From Climacium dendroides (lineage: Eukaryota; Streptophyta; Bryopsida; Hypnales; Climaciaceae): a stretch of 64,000 nt of DNA. The DNA lies in contig OX467086.1 in NCBI GenBank assembly GCA_950106755.1, positions 27,360,001 through 27,424,000 of the forward strand, in the 5' to 3' direction. Made by a program: the position numbers and the translations under genes. The notes beneath the pieces are model-generated. The model saw only the letters and a list, made by a program, of their open reading frames with translations, was not told the DNA's origin and searched no databases. This document shows, in pieces, positions 37,380-49,563 of this stretch (positions within the stretch are counted from its first letter, which is position 1; each line of letters begins with the position of its first letter).

Positions 37380-40300
37380 ATGGCACCTCGATGCCAAGGA
37401 AGTGTTAGCTTACGTACTGAACGTGCTCGAGCAAAAGATCGTACTGTAAGAGCTAGGGAAAGAGAATCTTCAACTCACACAAAAGAAAAGTTGAGGACTC
37501 AAGCTGAATATGTAGCTGATGTGAAGGTTGCAGAGTCTTCAGCTCAAGCGGAAGAAAGGTTGAGAACTCAAGCTGCATATGAAGCACCACATGTAGTTGC
37601 TGTGAAGGTTGTAGAATCTTCAGCTCAAGCGGAAGAAAGGTTGAAGACTCAAGTTGAATATGTAATTGGTGTGAGGGTTGCGGAGTCTTCAACTCAAGCA
37701 GAAGAAAGATTGAGAGTTCAAGCTGAATATGTAGCTGGTGTACGGGCTGTGGAGTTTTCAACTTAAGCGGAAGAAAGATTGAGAGTTCAAGCTGCATATC
37801 AAGCACAACATGCAGTTGTTGTGAGGGTTGCAGAGTTTTTTGAAGAGAGGGTTCAAAGATTATGGAATCAAGTTGTATATCAAGCTAAGCAACGAATTCC
37901 AATAGTTGACAGAGGATTGCGTTATAATCTTGGTGCTATGAGTATTATTTGTCGACATTGTGGTGCTCTTTATTGGATTGAAGAAAAACTTGTTAGTACT
38001 AATGTACAACCTCTTTTTGGAACATGTTGTGTTAAAGGTAAAATCAGTCTGCCAAGGCTTCCCTAAATCTATATGACTACCAATATGACTGATGTCTAAA
38101 GCGACTACTTCTAAATTACTGGAGTTAGTCATATTCCAAGTCATCTACAGTTTTGCGTGAGTCATATTTTGCAGTGACATGAAATATGACTGCAGTGAGT
38201 CATATTTTGCAATGATGTGGAATATAACTACGGTGAGTTATATTTTGCAGTGATATGAAATATGACTCTTCTGAGTCATATTTTGTAGTGATTTAGAATA
38301 TGATTGTGATGAGTCATATTTTTTGATGACACGGAATATGACTACAATGAATTATATGTTTGGTTAATGTAAAATATGACTCATTGTAGTGGAAGATGGT
38401 TCTATTGAGTTATAAGTAGCTTTCAACAACTTTGTTCTAACTTTTCATGTCTACATATATACAATTAAAGAAATGGGAGGTTAATTTTTAGTGAATGAAC
38501 AACAAAGCTCAACCTTCAAAAGCTTACAATAATATAAAATATGTAGTATAAGTTTAAAATAGGAAGAATAACAATGATAATGAAGTAATAAAGAAGGAAA
38601 GAATAGTAAGTGTCAAGAAATAACAACAAGCAAGAGTTAAAATGCAACAAGGAGTTACAACTAAGAAACAATAAGAAACAACATGAAATGAAAGTTAAAA
38701 TGCAGCAATAAGAAAACTAAAAGCAAAAACTAAAAGCCAAGAAGAAGAAAGAGTTTTGTTGCAACAAAAAGAAACAAGAAAAGAATAAGAAGAAATAAGA
38801 GTTAAAATGCAAGAAAAAGAAAGAATTTTGATGCAACAAAAAATAAGAAGCATGAACTAAAAAGCAAGAAGAAGCAAGAGTTAAACTATGAACTAAAGAG
38901 CAATAAAAAGCAACAACTAAGAAGCAAAATCTAGAAGTAACAAGAATTAAAAGGTAAGAAACAACACAAGGCAAGGAAGAAGAGTTCAAAGAAGTGGCGG
39001 CTAGGATTTTTAAAACCCTAAAAAAATGGCGGCTAGAGTTTCAAAATCTTAGAAAATTAGCGACTAGGGTTTCAACATCCTAAAACAATGTTTTGACCAT
39101 ATTTTTTTTTGAATTGTCTATATTTTTTGAGGACTGCCCTAAAAAATATGATTGGAAATATTATTGAACCCAAAATATGACTAGGCACTTTTTCAACAAT
39201 GTTTTTGCCCAAATTTACTTTGGGCTGCCCAAAACCAAAAAAATGTAATCACTATGAAGATATAACTGCAAAATATGACTCACAAAAATATGACTGTAAA
39301 ATATGACTCCATGTTCCCAAATACATTCCTTATGATTCTCTATGAAGTATTTGGCGTTCCCAATGGGTGTATACTATACTCCCATGAAGTATAAGGTCAA
39401 AATATGACTGTGACTAGTCGCTAGTCATCCTTAGTCATATTTTGGCAGTCATAAAACTTGCAATTTCTAGTAGTGATTCGCTTTTATTTCAGTGGGTGTT
39501 AATAGAGACTATACTTTGGGTCGTGGATCCTATTGTTTTTGCATTCATGGAAGATTGACTCATAGATGTGGGGCTCTTCTTTTTGAATCTGACGAGACTT
39601 CAATGTTTGCTCAACTATACATCTAAGATCCCGATGAAGCACTTGAAGCTCAAAGACAAAAGAATGAAGAAGTGCGTTTTAAGACAATGTTGGCATTGCA
39701 ACAAATGCTATTGGAATACAATAATTTTGTTCCACTTATGAGGCAAACATATGAAACTCTTTGTGAAGAACGTGAACATGGAAATAATAACCCAAATCTA
39801 GCAATGCATCTACATTTTGAGCATGGTAGGCAAGTTAGACGTTACGATCTTCCCCAAGCTAATGAAATAGCCTTGATTTTGTTGGGAGATGGTGACATTT
39901 CCAAATGCAATGCGCGACATTGTTATACATTTACATGGAGGAGTGCTTCAGCAAATAAGTGAATGCCATCCCACATATTTGCTGTTGCATTATGTGATAT
40001 TTTTTCCTTATGGAGAACTTGGGTGACATCTACACATCCCTCACGTAGCATGACAATCATATGTCACTCAAATGAATGTTTTTTTCATATAGATTATTTC
40101 TACGAAACAATGAATTTTCCACAATATTGTATGGAAAAAAATGATTTCATGAGTTTATTGTTGATGTATGGGCAATGACAAAGCAAGCATGTTTGTAGTG
40201 GATACAAAAAATCAAGGTATACTAAGAGCAAATGTGTATCAAGGACTTGCTGATATAATTGAAGACCTTGCCAATGAAGAAATAGAGCTTCAAAATCTTG

Positions 40301-43281
40301 GTCGACGTATCATATTGCCTTTGTCATTTTCAGGCAGTGCTCACAACATGTTTGAAATTTTTCAAGATTCTATGGCAATTATTTGCTATTTCAAACATCT
40401 TGATATATTTGGAACTATGACTGCAAATCCAGAATGGCCTGAAATTAAAAGTGCATTGTTGGCACAACAAAAAACATCTGATTGATCTGATTTAGTAGCC
40501 TGTGTTTTTAGACTCAAATCACAAGCCTTGCTTCGAGACGTTGTGCACAACAATATACTTGGGCGAACAGTAGCTCATGTCTATACTATAGAGTTTTAGA
40601 AGTGTGGATTGTCGCACATGCATTTCTTCTTATTTTTTTTGTAGAAGAAGACAAAATAGTTGATGTAGCAGCTGTGGATCGCATTGTCTCTACGGAATTC
40701 CCTAGCCTAGAAGAAGACCATGTTTTATTTGATACAATATTGAAGACAATGGTGCATGGTCCATGTGGAGCTCGCAATCCTACATCAACATGTATAAAAG
40801 ATGAAATTTGTTCAAAGCATTATCCAAAAACCTTTCAAGAATCTACCTCCATAGATGTTGATGCATATCCATTGTATCGTAGAAGGAATAACATTGGTCG
40901 TGGCTATGAGGCACATGCATTTGGATGGATAATCGGGATGTTGTACCTTACAATCCATACTTGTCTCGGAAATATGGTTGTCACATTAACATTGAAGTTT
41001 GTGCTTCAATTTGTGTAGTGAAATATATTCACAAATATATTTACAAAGGTCACAATCGTACAACTATGCGCTTTGGTCGTGAACCTAATGAGGTAGACCA
41101 ATACCTGGATGCTCGATATGTTAGTGCCCCTGAAGTTGCTTGGTGACTTTTTACAATGATATGCATGAAGAACGCTCCAATGTGGTATGACTTGCTCTAC
41201 ATTTTCCAGGGATGTATAGAGTGGTGTTCAATGAAGAAGATGATGTTGCAGAAGTTCTTCAAAGAGTAGGGCGCAAAACTACTATATTGACTAGATTTTT
41301 TGCAAGATGTGCTAGAGATGCAAATGCTCGACAATACACATATTTGGAGTTCCTTTAACACTATGCATGGAAAAAACCTACAAAAGAATGGACCCCTAGA
41401 CGAGCTGGTTTTGCTTTGGGAAGATTTTATTTTGCTGATCCAACTACTGGTAAACAATACTATTTACGTTTACTATTGACAATTATACGTGGACCAGTAT
41501 CATATGAAGATCTTCGACCAGTGGATGGTCATCTTTACAACAGATTTAAAGAGGTATGCTTGGCAAAAAGATTGTTAGAAAACAATGGAGAGTAGATTTC
41601 ATGTTTGGAAGAAGCTTCTGTGATGCGTTCAAGATCGCAACTTTGACCTTTATTTGTCACATTATTCATTTATTGCTCTCCAAATGAGCCTGCAAATTTG
41701 TAGCAGCAATTTTGGCATCAAATGTGCGATGATCTTAGACATTGGCTACAAATGCAACAACATACAATAAATCGTTGGCCAATATACCAGGAATGCCACA
41801 ATTAATAATTCCTTGGAACCTCCATCGCCCCAATCCTTTGATTGCTGAACAATGTGATTAGAATCAAGATAACCTCATGTTAATCATCAATGAGTGTGTA
41901 CCTAATCTGACTGTAGAACAAACTATTGCTTATCAAGAAGTTTTAAAATTAGTGGATGAACATAGTAGAAGGATGTTTTTTCTTGATGGACTAGTTGGAA
42001 TACGAAAAACATATGTGTATAATACAATTGCAGCAAAACTTCGGAGCGAAGGAAAGATTGTAATATGTGTAGCTTCATCTGGTATTGCTGCAATTTTCCT
42101 TGATGGTAGACACCCATTTAACTTTTATACTTCCAATTGAGATTAATGAAGATTCAATATGTGCGATAGATAAAACATTGGATCGTGCAGATCTTCTATA
42201 TGAAGCATCATTGATCATTTGGGATGAAGTCCCCATGCAACATCGTCATTGTCCAGAGGTAGTTGGTCATACCATGCGTGACCTTAGTGACAATAATAAT
42301 AGTTTTGGAGGTTAAACTATAGTTTTTGGAGGTGACTTTCGTTAAATTCTTCCAGTTATTATCAAAGATTCAAGGGCACAAATAGTAGCAGCTTCACTCC
42401 AAAGATCAATTTTATGGCCAAAAATGCGCATATTGACATTACGGCAGAATATGCGCTTGAGAGCAACATATTTGAAAAATCAAGATTTTGCAAATTGGCT
42501 CCTTCAAGTTGGAAATGGTTGAATTCCAACTGATGCAAATGGTTGCATTGTACTACTTGAACAAGTAGTCAATTGTCAAGAAATAGTATCCTTCATTCGA
42601 GAAATTTATAGTACTATACAAAATATTCATTCACAAAATGCTGAATATTTTAAAGAACGAACCATTTTATCAACTCAAAATGAAATTGTTGATGATATCA
42701 ACAAAGATGTCCTTCAAATATTTCTAGGGGAGTCACAAACATTCTTGAGTGTAGACACTCCAATTTTAGAGGTTGGTGCTGACAATCATAATATATATCC
42801 TATCGAATATCTCAATTCTTTAGAGTTGTTTGGATTGTCACCTGCAAAGCTAGAACTCAAGGTTGGATGTCCTATTATGTTACTTCACAATATTGCTCTA
42901 AAATGTGGTCTCTGTAATGGCTCTCGCCTCATAGTGATACAACTCAATAACCATGTCATTGAAGCCCGGATTTTAACCGGAAGACATGTAGAAGAAATAA
43001 CTTTTGTTCTAAGAATTATACTTCAACCAACAATAGCAGATGTACCTTTCAAATTTTCAAGGAGACAATTTCCCATGAAATTGGCTTTCGCTATGACTAT
43101 TAACAAATCACAAGGTCAATCTGTTAAATATGTAGGTGTAGATTTGCGGACCCCAGTGTTCTCACACGGTCAATTGTATGTAGCACTTTTGCGGACAACA
43201 TCCATCCAATCATTAAAGGTGCTTCTACTTGAACCTATCGAAAAAGCAATGAATATTGTATACCCCAAAGTTTTAATATAA
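37380..43281 (+). pseudogene. Helitron Rep/Pif1-like helicase, fragmented
   Basis: First block 37380-38066: a charged N-terminal region with about five ~25-residue repeats (ESSAQAEERLRTQAEY type), then a zinc-finger-like CRHCGALYW and CCVKGK. A CACTA-like insertion follows. The Rep part resumes near 39480 (GRGSYCFCIHGRLTHR, QQISECHPTYLLLHYVIFF, NPEWPEI), with the HUH-type SHMHFFL near 40612 and the Y2 motif YIHKYIYKGH at 41024-41053. The helicase part shows a degenerate Walker A (FFLDGLVGIRKTY, about 41977-42015), IIWDEVPM (Walker B, near 42210), VFGGDFR and, near the end, FAMTINKSQGQS. Numerous stops and at least two frameshifts disrupt it. Most stops fit single C-to-T or G-to-A changes. Not functional as written. 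Confidence 0.92.
38066..39475. mobile_element. CACTA-like non-autonomous element inside the Helitron
   Basis: The right edge read inward is CACTACTAGAAATTGCAAG, followed by TTTATGACTGCCAAAATATG; the left edge has the matching TATATGACTACCAATATGAC but lacks the outer ~18 bp. The interior has many direct and inverted copies of GAGTCATATTTTGCAGTGA (38150-38400 and 39270-39450), typical CACTA subterminal repeats, and an A/G-rich middle (38560-38960) with repeats like AAGAAGCAAGAGTTAAAATG. It separates the zinc-finger and Rep parts of the Helitron gene, so it arrived later. No transposase. Confidence 0.7.
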
Positions 43282-43503
43282 ATTCTATAGGTTGAAATCA
43301 TTTTTTTTGAATTGTTTTGTCCCTTGACTCTAAATAGCCCCTCTAACTTTATTCATGCTAACTCACCATGGGCCTCATATATTGAACATTTAAGTATTCA
43401 TCTTTATTAAATATTTGATTAATGTACAAATTAATTTTTTCAATAATAACATGAAAAACATAAACTTGATAAAATCATGACAAAATTTGGGCCAATGGCA
43501 AAG

Positions 43504-44694
43504 GCTGTTTGTTTTAATTTGATTTGTTTTGTTATGTTGAGATCTCTTGGACCATGCAACTTGGATAATGTTTAGGATATTGTTGGAAAGCCCTCGGTAA
43601 AGAGAGGTATTTGGACTTTGTTTCATGGCATTCTGACTCACAACAAAAAAGATATTTAATATTTAATATTTTAAATTTTAAATTTTTTTTTTAGAATTAT
43701 TTTGATGATTGTGGGAATAGTACAAGGAACACTAGATGTTGAGATCTCGTGGACCATGCATCTTCTGGTCAAGTTCTTGGTATTGTCGGAAAGCTCTCAA
43801 CGAGGAAGGGTGCATGGACTTTGTTTCATGGTGTTTGAACCTACGGTGAGAAAGTTATTGAATTTTGAAGTTTTTATGAACTAAAAAATTAGAAAATTAT
43901 TTTTATTTTTGTTTTGATTGTGGCAACGGCACATGCCACACTAGTATTTTATAAATCATACTATTATCTATTCAAACATATAGGACATGAAATTTCTTTT
44001 TTCTAACAAAGAATGAGTGTCTTATCTCTACATTAAATTAGGATGTTTGTTTTGTTTTGTTTTGTTTGTTTTGTTTTGTTTGTCACGTTGAGATCTCCTG
44101 GACCATGCCTCCCCCGGTCACATGCTTGGTACTGTCAGAAAGCCCTCGGCGAGGAGGTGCACCGGCTTGGTTTTGTGGCCTTTGGACGAACGGTGAGAAA
44201 GTTATGCATTTTGAGTTATTTTTTATTCTTAAAAATTAGAAAATTACTTTTACTTATATTTTGGTCACAATCTTGGTACCGTCAGAAAGCCCTCGGTAAG
44301 GAAGCCCTTGGTTTTGTGGCGTTTCAACTCACGGTGAGAAAGTTATTGAATTTTGAAGTATTTTTATGAGCTAAATAATTAAAAAATTACTTTTACTTTT
44401 GTTTTGACTGTGGCAATGGCACAAGGCACACTAGTCTATACCTTAAATCAAGTTGTTTGTTTTGTTTGTTTGTTATGTTTTGTTTATTTGTCACGTTGAG
44501 ATCTCCTGGACCATGCGTCCCCCAGTCACGTGCTTGGTACCGTTGGGAAGCCCTTAGCGAGGAGGGGTGCACCAGCTTAGTTTCGTGGCGTTCAAACATA
44601 CGGTTTGAAAGTTATTGAATTTTGAAGTTTTTATGAACTAAAAAATTAGAAAATTACTTTTACTTTTCTGTGGCAACGGCACAGGGCACGCTAG
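43504..44694 (+). mobile_element. Four short head-to-tail Helitron units
   Basis: Units of about 200-390 bp end in CTAG at 43732-43735, 43941-43944, 44431-44434 and 44691-44694. Three begin with a (GTTTT)n-like tract; the unit at 43736 lacks it. All carry GTTGAGATCTC.TGGACCATGC. The second has a clear 3' hairpin at 43920-43939: GTGGCA, 8-nt loop, TGCCAC, then A and CTAG before a T. The others have diverged versions (TGTGGCAACGGCACAGGGCAC). They share the TTAGAAAATTACTTTTACTT block of the large Helitron leader. No coding sequence. The last unit stops 275 bp before the ATP-synthase start codon. Confidence 0.72.
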
Positions 44695-44969
44695 TATGTT
44701 TGAAATGTACATTCTCTAAACCGCTAAACTGCTATAAAATCGTGGGACAACATCGCTCTTTCTAGATGGATGTACATACTTTTGGATGAATAAATGGGTT
44801 ATCATCCACATTTTGCAAGTTTCATCTGAAAACAGCTTCATCACTCTCGTGAAGATCGCATTCCAACGCTCAATTCAAGCTCGTCGTCGTCTTGATCGTG
44901 CTCTGCTTTGCGCCTCCGCTAGGGTTTGCATTTGCGTCTTCTGCTGCAGATCGTCGTCGTCCTTACAAG

Positions 44970-46343
44970 ATGGTGGCTCCCGTTATTGGCCGACCCCTCA
45001 CGCAGGTGGTCTTCGGCGAGGCGAAGCGCAACTGGCCTTTCGTGTTCGGCTTCGCCGTCACCTTCACGCTCGTCGCCAAGCTCACCGCGAGCCTTGACCG
45101 TGAGTACTCTCGCTCGTCCAAGGCCTCTTCTCATTGTAGTAACTCGTTGCATGTTTACGCACTTGCATTACCGCACAGGATGAATTTCTGCATAAGAGGT
45201 GAATTCGTGAAGATTTCTTCTAGTTGGAGTTAGACTAGGTTTCTTCTCTTCATCTGTGAGTCGCTCAGTGCATCATGTCTGCAATAATTCTACGTTTTTC
45301 TATTTTGAAAGGCTACCATTAGATTCTCTACTGGCTGGGTGAAGACATTGATCTCTTTGGACGAATCTTGATTGAATCAGAAGTCTTTCTCGATTCATAT
45401 AGAAATTCTAGTGCGGGAATTCATCCTAGTGTTTTGTTTGTGACACATTGGAATTGGCTATGACACCTTGATCCTTAGTATCTATGATATCCATCCTTCA
45501 ATTTTTTTACATAAAGATACGATGAGAACAAGGTCGAGGGATGCAAATAAAGGATATAGTGGAAGCATACATGCATCTGGTTGCATATCAGTGGCTGTTG
45601 AACCAAGCGAGAATAATACTTTGGCAGTGGAGCTACTCAGCATCAATGGCTAAAGAGTGTTACGAAGTCACACAGGGTATTGTTGTCGGTAATTGTAATC
45701 GGTAATTTATGTGGGAGTGCTAGCACCGTGTAGTTATCTAAGATAGGTTCTATTTGGGTGCTCATGAATCAAGGACTTACGAATTTATTACTTGATAACA
45801 TGTTCATCTTTTCTTATAGCTCTGTGTTATGTTCATTTTGCAGCGAAGGAGGCTCACAAGTCAAAGTTTGTTGATCCCTATGGACACCATTGGTATGTAT
45901 TCTAAGTTCTCCTGTTGGTTCTGTGTTTTGTTTTTTTGGACCCCTAAAGGACCAATTAGAAGTGCTCAGTAAAATATAGGACATTTTTTCGTTTATTGTT
46001 TAATCAAACCATGCAATATTTTTCACTGATTGTAGGTGTATGAAATTGGCCACATATTCGATTATATTTTTCACAGTGTGATCAGTCGAATTTGCCATTT
46101 TAATGGCATGAATCCTTGGTCTTTTATAGCTTAAGTGTCCGTTACGAGTTGTGCTGTAAGATGATTTCTGTCGTCGAAAATTTCAGTATATTCGTGCATC
46201 TCAGCCACTGGTGATGATAGTGTGAACCTGTTTGAGGTGCAGCGGTTATCACGCTTTTAAGTGACAAATGTACAGCTTTGGAACCTCATTCCTCGTCACT
46301 TTTGGAAGGATGAATACTAAATTGCTGTGGTTGACTTTGCAGA
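44970..46343 (+). CDS. Mitochondrial ATP synthase 6 kDa subunit (plant-type)
   Basis: Small membrane subunit of the plant mitochondrial F1Fo ATP synthase. Exons 44970-45099 and 45844-45892, plus one base at 46343 completing the stop codon, give 59 aa. The signature is EAKRNWPFVFGFAVTFTLVA (residues 17-36), then KLTASLDPKEAHKSKFVDP, matching plant 6 kDa subunits (WPF, one transmembrane helix, KLT, SKFV). It is slightly longer than the ~55 aa usual size. The TGA is split by intron 2: TG at 45891-45892 and A at 46343. If that intron is retained, four more residues (WYVF) precede a stop. The exon is GC-rich and the 5' UTR pyrimidine-rich. Family identity is from memory of conserved residues, not a search. 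Confidence 0.78.
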
Positions 46344-46865
46344 TCGTGGATATTTTGAGATAGAAGAGGCAATCGTGTGAGACCTGCGGGAACGATGGGT
46401 GTGGAGAGCAAGCCAGGTTTGAACGGCTAGCGATCAGTATCAGCACAGTAGTAGTGTGAGGTCGCCAGCTTGATGTACACCTCTTTAGAGAAACTCTAAC
46501 TACTTTCATCTTTGAAAGTTGCGTTTCTCTGAGTTTCGCCATGTTCTTGCGGTCGGCATCTTAGAAGCTTATGGATGCATGCAAAGCTGGAAGTCTCGAG
46601 TACAATGCATTTGTATTTTCATTCATGGAATTCGTGCTTGGAAGATTTGGAGGGTTGTGCCTAGAATAAACTCAATAGATTGGTACGGTCACTTGAGAGT
46701 CTCAATTGCCATTTTATCAGTTGGGAAGTTGCTGTTGGATACTAATGCAAATTCTGTGAGCTGCGAAGATTTTCCTGCGTGGAACAGCTATCTTGTCGTA
46801 AGCGATCTAAATCCAGAGCCTATCAAGTGCCCTCAATAATGTAAGCTTTAAGCTGCTCCAGAATG

Positions 46866-47168
46866 TTATGGATGTATTTCAATGAAGCTGCAAAGAAAAA
46901 TACCAGCCCAAGGAGTGGGATCCTCTGCAAATCTCTCCCGAAACAAGCAAGCGAACTCCTTCCACTTCACTTTCTCCAAGTCCAATTCCCGAGCCCACGC
47001 ATAGGCTCCCTTAAACAAGCCCCAAAGCACCATTGGACCTTCTTGGTGTTTCCTGCCCAGCCGGCAAGCGTGGAACAGTGCTATCCACTTCTTAGCTCCC
47101 TGCTCATCTTTATCGCCGTAGAACGGGGGACTGTCGACATCCCCGGGCTTGGCAGCAGGGAAATCCAT
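46866..47168 (-). pseudogene. Retrotransposon gag-like fragment
   Basis: Minus-strand open frame of 100 codons: PPFYGDKDEQGAKKWIALFH, then LWGLFKGAYAWARELD and VKWKEFACLFRERFAEDP. This pattern (FYGD..KW, L.G.A..W, W..F...F..RF) matches the retrotransposon gag domain. No protease, reverse transcriptase, integrase or LTRs are visible nearby, so it is an isolated remnant. It may instead have been taken into a transcript on the other strand downstream of the ATP-synthase gene. Confidence 0.5.
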
Positions 47169-49563
47169 GCCTTACGTTTGCTTGATGTTGTACCTAATGG
47201 AAGAGCACAACGCATATTTGGCGGTATTCGGATGATCTGGGTGACAGGTTGTACAGTTCATTCTCTAACCAAGTTCTCAAAGCTTTAGTTGCACGCCTCC
47301 CTCAAGTAAAATTGCAAAATTGAATGAGTTTTACGAACTGCTGGGAAGGATATCCCAATTAAGTCGTCACTCAAGGAAAGTCAGGGACTCTGTCGGTAAT
47401 ATGACATGAAATCAGTCTTGAAATCCTCACAAGATACATGTGATTTTCTTCGAATCTTGAATAGCCTTATTAAACGTACATCCTTTTTTCCATCAAAAAG
47501 ACTTCTTTGAAGCTCTCTCCTAGCCAATGGACTGTTCCACCATCCTCTTTGCTTTTCTCTGCGATTGGTATCATTCTTAAGGATCCACATAAGCTTACTT
47601 AGGATTTCTTCCCTGGAGGATGATCTTCCAATTGGCTCACAAAATGGAATGTAACATTCTGTACTCCACGGAAAGTTAAGAATACTCGAAGACTACTTGA
47701 AAGAGTTCCAGTTTTAGCAAAAGCCAGAGATCGTAACCATTTCCTTGCATGGAGGACAGGAGCTGCTTCAGAATTAGAAGATTCGCAAGAGAGAAAATTT
47801 ATCATTATTTCAGACGATCGCTTCCTACCAATTAAATATTCCATAACTCTGGGAGATAACTCTTCACACTACGACTATGAGTGTTCCAAATAATCTGAAA
47901 CTGCCCTGTACCCAGATCATGTACTACATTCAGTACTACTATTATAGCTTTCAGATATACTAGTAGCTTAGTTCAATGTTGCAAGGCTACTCTGAACCGG
48001 GGGGGCAGAATTTCCTTTATGCACAAATTTTTGACACTTGGCTACAACCAAATGATCTTGGCTATTTTTTGTACTGGAAATTTTAATTTTTTTGGAGGAA
48101 CAGCCAAATTATTGCTGCATTTAAAGACTAATAGCCAAATTTTATTTAGGTATCACCTAATTTTCATATAGGTATCACCAAGTATCACCCAAGTATTACA
48201 TGAGTATTGAAGAACCAAGGCTCCTTTTCGAAAATGAAAAAAAAAAAAAATTGCGAGGGGGTATCTCTGTGGGCCAACCAAATTTTCCAATTGGGGGAGA
48301 TACAAATGAAGCAATAAATATATGAATACACTCACTATTCTTCCTATTGTTCTTGAGTCAAGCCTGGTGCTAAATTTTAAGGTAGAAGCACTAGTAGTAG
48401 ATCATTTAAGCAATTTTGGAGCAGATGGTGAAGAGTATGAGGTGGTGGAAATTTTTTCCCTTATAGGAAGATAGGAAATATAGGGATGCTTAATTTTCAG
48501 AATTTATTCCCGAAATTGAAGTTACCGTGAATTTCAAGAGCCAAAAAGTATTGTTGACCCATAGTCAATGTCTAGAGTATTCTAATTTTGATCATTGAAG
48601 AACTACTTTCTTGCTCACTACTTCCTACTTTCATACTCACTACTTTGGGACATGTGTCCTTCAAAAGAACCAAAAAAAACATTCTAAGCTTGAGTTCCAA
48701 CCTAAGGTTGGAAATAACACATCCTATAGGTTGGGTAGTAAGCATAGTTGACAACTGGTGCTTTTACCTCAACTATGATGCGAGCATCTAAATCACCAAA
48801 TTTGATAAACCCAACTACAAATCCCATTGCCACCTCTATGTCAAAACTTTGTATTGGGACTATTAGAATTACTTCTTTAATTCTGCTAGGGGCTTCTAGA
48901 AATTGTGAGTAGTTTATTTTTATTAAGATTCTAGGATGTGCATCAATAATGTGTCCATCAAGTAAGGTATGAGGTGGAAACACCTAAAGGTAACATTTTT
49001 TTTTCTCCAAGACTATAAAATGACCTTAAATGTAGAACATTTCTAAGAATCAAAACCACCACAATTTTTTAGATGCAACCATTAAGAGGCGAGGAGATTT
49101 TTTAAGCAACTAATGAAAGTTGAAACATTTTGTTCTTAAAGGGTGCCCATTCAAGGTGGATCTAGTGTTAACTATAGGCTATTATACTTGTCAATTTACC
49201 TCATAGTATCTTCTAACCTTAGCTCTTTTTTTTCTTAAAAGCAAATACAAACCATTCCTCTTCCAAAAGCAACTCAGTGTGAGCCTCTCTTCTTCTCTTT
49301 CAAACAATGATTTTGTATCATGGTTGGCAAGGTTTTTAGGTTTTAGGGTTGCACAATGGATAAAAGTCATCTAAATAAGTATTGTCCATTGCTCTTACTT
49401 TGATGTAGATTAAGGCCATTCCTAGAAAGGAGACAATAGATAGTGGAAGTTCGGAAAAAATTAAGATTAAAAATTAAATTTTGTATTAAATATGAGAAAT
49501 GCTTACCAAACTAATTTTTCAACTTTAATTAATTATATGGCATGAAATGTTGACCTTAATACC
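47169..49563. other. Intergenic DNA with unassigned fragments
   Basis: Minus-strand open frames at 47381-47590 and 47599-47844 have coding-like composition but no domain I recognise; they may belong to the same retroelement remnant. 48420-48670 is shared, same orientation, with 55465-55650 (GAATTTCAAGAGCCAAAA / GAATTTCAAAAGGCAAAA, ATTGAAGAACTACTTTC / ATTCAAGAACTACTTTC). Otherwise AT-rich. Confidence 0.45.

Larger units (their letters stand above)
36280..43735 (+). mobile_element. Autonomous-type Helitron, decayed and interrupted
   Basis: A Rep/helicase gene remnant (37380-43281) is preceded by a non-coding leader that begins with a (GTTTT)n-like tract and TCACGTTGAGATCTCC near 36309. The same leader motif heads each of the short units at 43.5-44.7 kb, and those end in CTAG. 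The leader holds three or four diverged repeats of ~145-190 bp (TATATTTTGGTCACAATCTTG-like starts near 36458, 36602 and 36790). The right end is uncertain: CTAG at 43735 is the first candidate. A CACTA-like element has inserted at about 38066-39475. Confidence 0.75.

Noticed and set aside
37453..37806. Minus-strand open frame with leucine-rich repeats
   Set aside because: It is the antisense of the Helitron N-terminal repeats; its periodicity comes from the repeat DNA.
38717..38989. Phe-rich minus-strand open frame
   Set aside because: It is antisense of an A/G-rich low-complexity stretch inside the CACTA-like element.
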